Both the position numbers and the translations under genes were made by a program. Below the pieces are notes generated by a model. The model ran no database searches, had not been told where the DNA came from, and saw only the letters and a list, made by a program, of their open reading frames with translations. Below are positions 63,323-64,000 of a stretch of 64,000 nucleotides of DNA, one piece after another (positions within the stretch are counted from its first letter, which is position 1; each line of letters opens with the position of its first letter). This DNA comes from Coprococcus sp. OM04-5BH (GTDB taxonomy: Bacteria; Bacillota; Clostridia; Lachnospirales; Lachnospiraceae): assembly GCF_003482105.1 (NCBI RefSeq), contig NZ_QULM01000001.1:930001-994000 (forward strand), given 5' to 3'.

Positions 63323-63343
63323 AATTCACAAGGAGGATCCAAC

Positions 63344-64000
63344 ATGGAAAAGAAATATGATGTTGTGGCTCTTGGTGAATTCCTGATAGACTTTACCCCT
63401 GCCGGAAGTACTGATTCCGGGATGAAGCTCTTCGAGCAGAATCCCGGAGGCGCTCCGGTAAATATGCTCACAGCAGTCAGCAAGGCCGGACTTAAGACCG
63501 CGTTTATAGGAAAGGTCGGGGATGACATGCATGGCAATTTCCTTATTGAGACGGCAAAGCAGGCAGGGATAGATACCAGAGGTATAGTTGTCGATGACAC
63601 GGTATTTACCACTTTGGCATTTGTCACTCTGGATGAGAACGGAGAGCGTGAATTCTCATTTGCCAGAAAGCCGGGAGCGGACACAATGCTTTGTTACAAG
63701 GAAGTGGATGCCGACCTGCTAAGAGACACAAAGGTGTTCCATATAGGTTCGTTGTCTCTCACGGATGAACCGGCCAGAACCACCACATTCCAGGCGGTGA
63801 GAGAGGCGAGAAAATACGGAGCGGTGATATCCTATGATCCAAATTACAGAGAGCCGCTGTGGGACAACAGAGAAAATGCGATGGAGAGAATGAAGAGTAT
63901 TCTCCCATTTGTAGATATAATGAAGCTTTCGGATGAGGAGACGGCACTCCTCACACCATTTGAAGATCCGAAGGAGGCTGCGGAGTATCTCCTTGGAACA
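63344..64000 (+). CDS. PfkB-family fructokinase, 5' part
   Basis: 219 codons before the window ends (family about 320). MEKKYDVVALGEFLIDFTPA and NPGGAPVNMLTAVSKAG are the PfkB N-terminal signature, with GKVGDDMHG, FSFARKPGAD and ISYDPNYREPLW following. The catalytic GAGD motif lies beyond the end. RBS AGGAGG 9 bases before ATG 63344. It would phosphorylate the fructose freed by the upstream hydrolase. Confidence 0.94.
   Translation, partial: MEKKYDVVALGEFLIDFTPAGSTDSGMKLFEQNPGGAPVNMLTAVSKAGLKTAFIGKVGDDMHGNFLIETAKQAGIDTRGIVVDDTVFTTLAFVTLDENGEREFSFARKPGADTMLCYKEVDADLLRDTKVFHIGSLSLTDEPARTTTFQAVREARKYGAVISYDPNYREPLWDNRENAMERMKSILPFVDIMKLSDEETALLTPFEDPKEAAEYLLGT

Overview
This window is typical of a gut Lachnospiraceae (Clostridia, Bacillota). 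The left 55 kb is AT-rich, uses AGGAGG-type ribosome binding sites throughout, and is full of integrative elements and antibiotic-resistance genes. From about 55.7 kb the sequence becomes visibly more GC-rich and ordered, as expected of a chromosomal sugar-utilisation operon. The species cannot be fixed from the sequence alone.

Layout. 1-6.6 kb: the 3' end of a ribosomal-protection tetracycline resistance gene, tet(O)-like, then a broken cysteine-rich KTR gene and a MarR / heterodimeric ABC exporter / amidohydrolase operon. 6.6-17 kb: a MerR-type regulator gene has been split. An IS1249-like element (IS256 superfamily) cuts its 3' end. An integrative mobilizable element of about 8.3 kb sits between its HTH-encoding 5' end (16849-16970) and the rest (7938-8515). 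That element has a Tn916-type Int and Xis, a MobT-like relaxase and a recognisable oriT. Its cargo is erm(B) with its leader peptide plus decayed Inc18 plasmid replication control (copR, rep fragment, omega heptads), an aph(2'') remnant and a surface-protein/transposase chimera behind a (GACA)14 microsatellite.

17-26.9 kb: a second integrative module with several XRE regulators, an S24 repressor, a Y-family polymerase, a LexA DNA-binding-domain protein, two resolvase-fold proteins without the catalytic serine, a MazF/PemK protein, a DUF6462/Xis-like protein, a ribbon-helix-helix protein and a tyrosine integrase. 26.9-30 kb: ParA, ParB and a replication-initiator-like protein whose gene carries seven regularly spaced 14-bp palindromes, a likely origin. 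30-35 kb: a membrane protein, an AAA/DUF4143 ATPase and a 5'-truncated HINT-EndoU polymorphic toxin with its immunity gene. 35-40 kb: a third, minimal element (serine recombinase, Rep/MobT-like protein, HNH-associated protein, Xis, Int) next to an orphan MetRS C-terminal tRNA-binding domain.

40-46 kb: a LanFEG-type lantibiotic self-protection ABC transporter with a two-component system and no lantibiotic genes. 46.5-53.7 kb: a three-gene operon of two large wall-anchored surface proteins around a TetR regulator, with a 20-bp palindrome over its promoter. The second surface protein begins, right after its signal peptide, with a domain about 58% identical (by my own alignment) to eukaryotic ubiquitin. 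I judge this the most striking item in the window. 53.7-55.6 kb: tandem hairpin repeats, a PcfB/DUF3801-like gene and a broken choloylglycine-hydrolase gene. 55.7-64 kb: a LacI-type regulator fused to a second sugar-binding domain, an Rbs-type sugar ABC transporter (lipoprotein, double ATPase, permease), a GH32-family hydrolase and a fructokinase-like kinase, together a likely fructan/sucrose utilisation operon.
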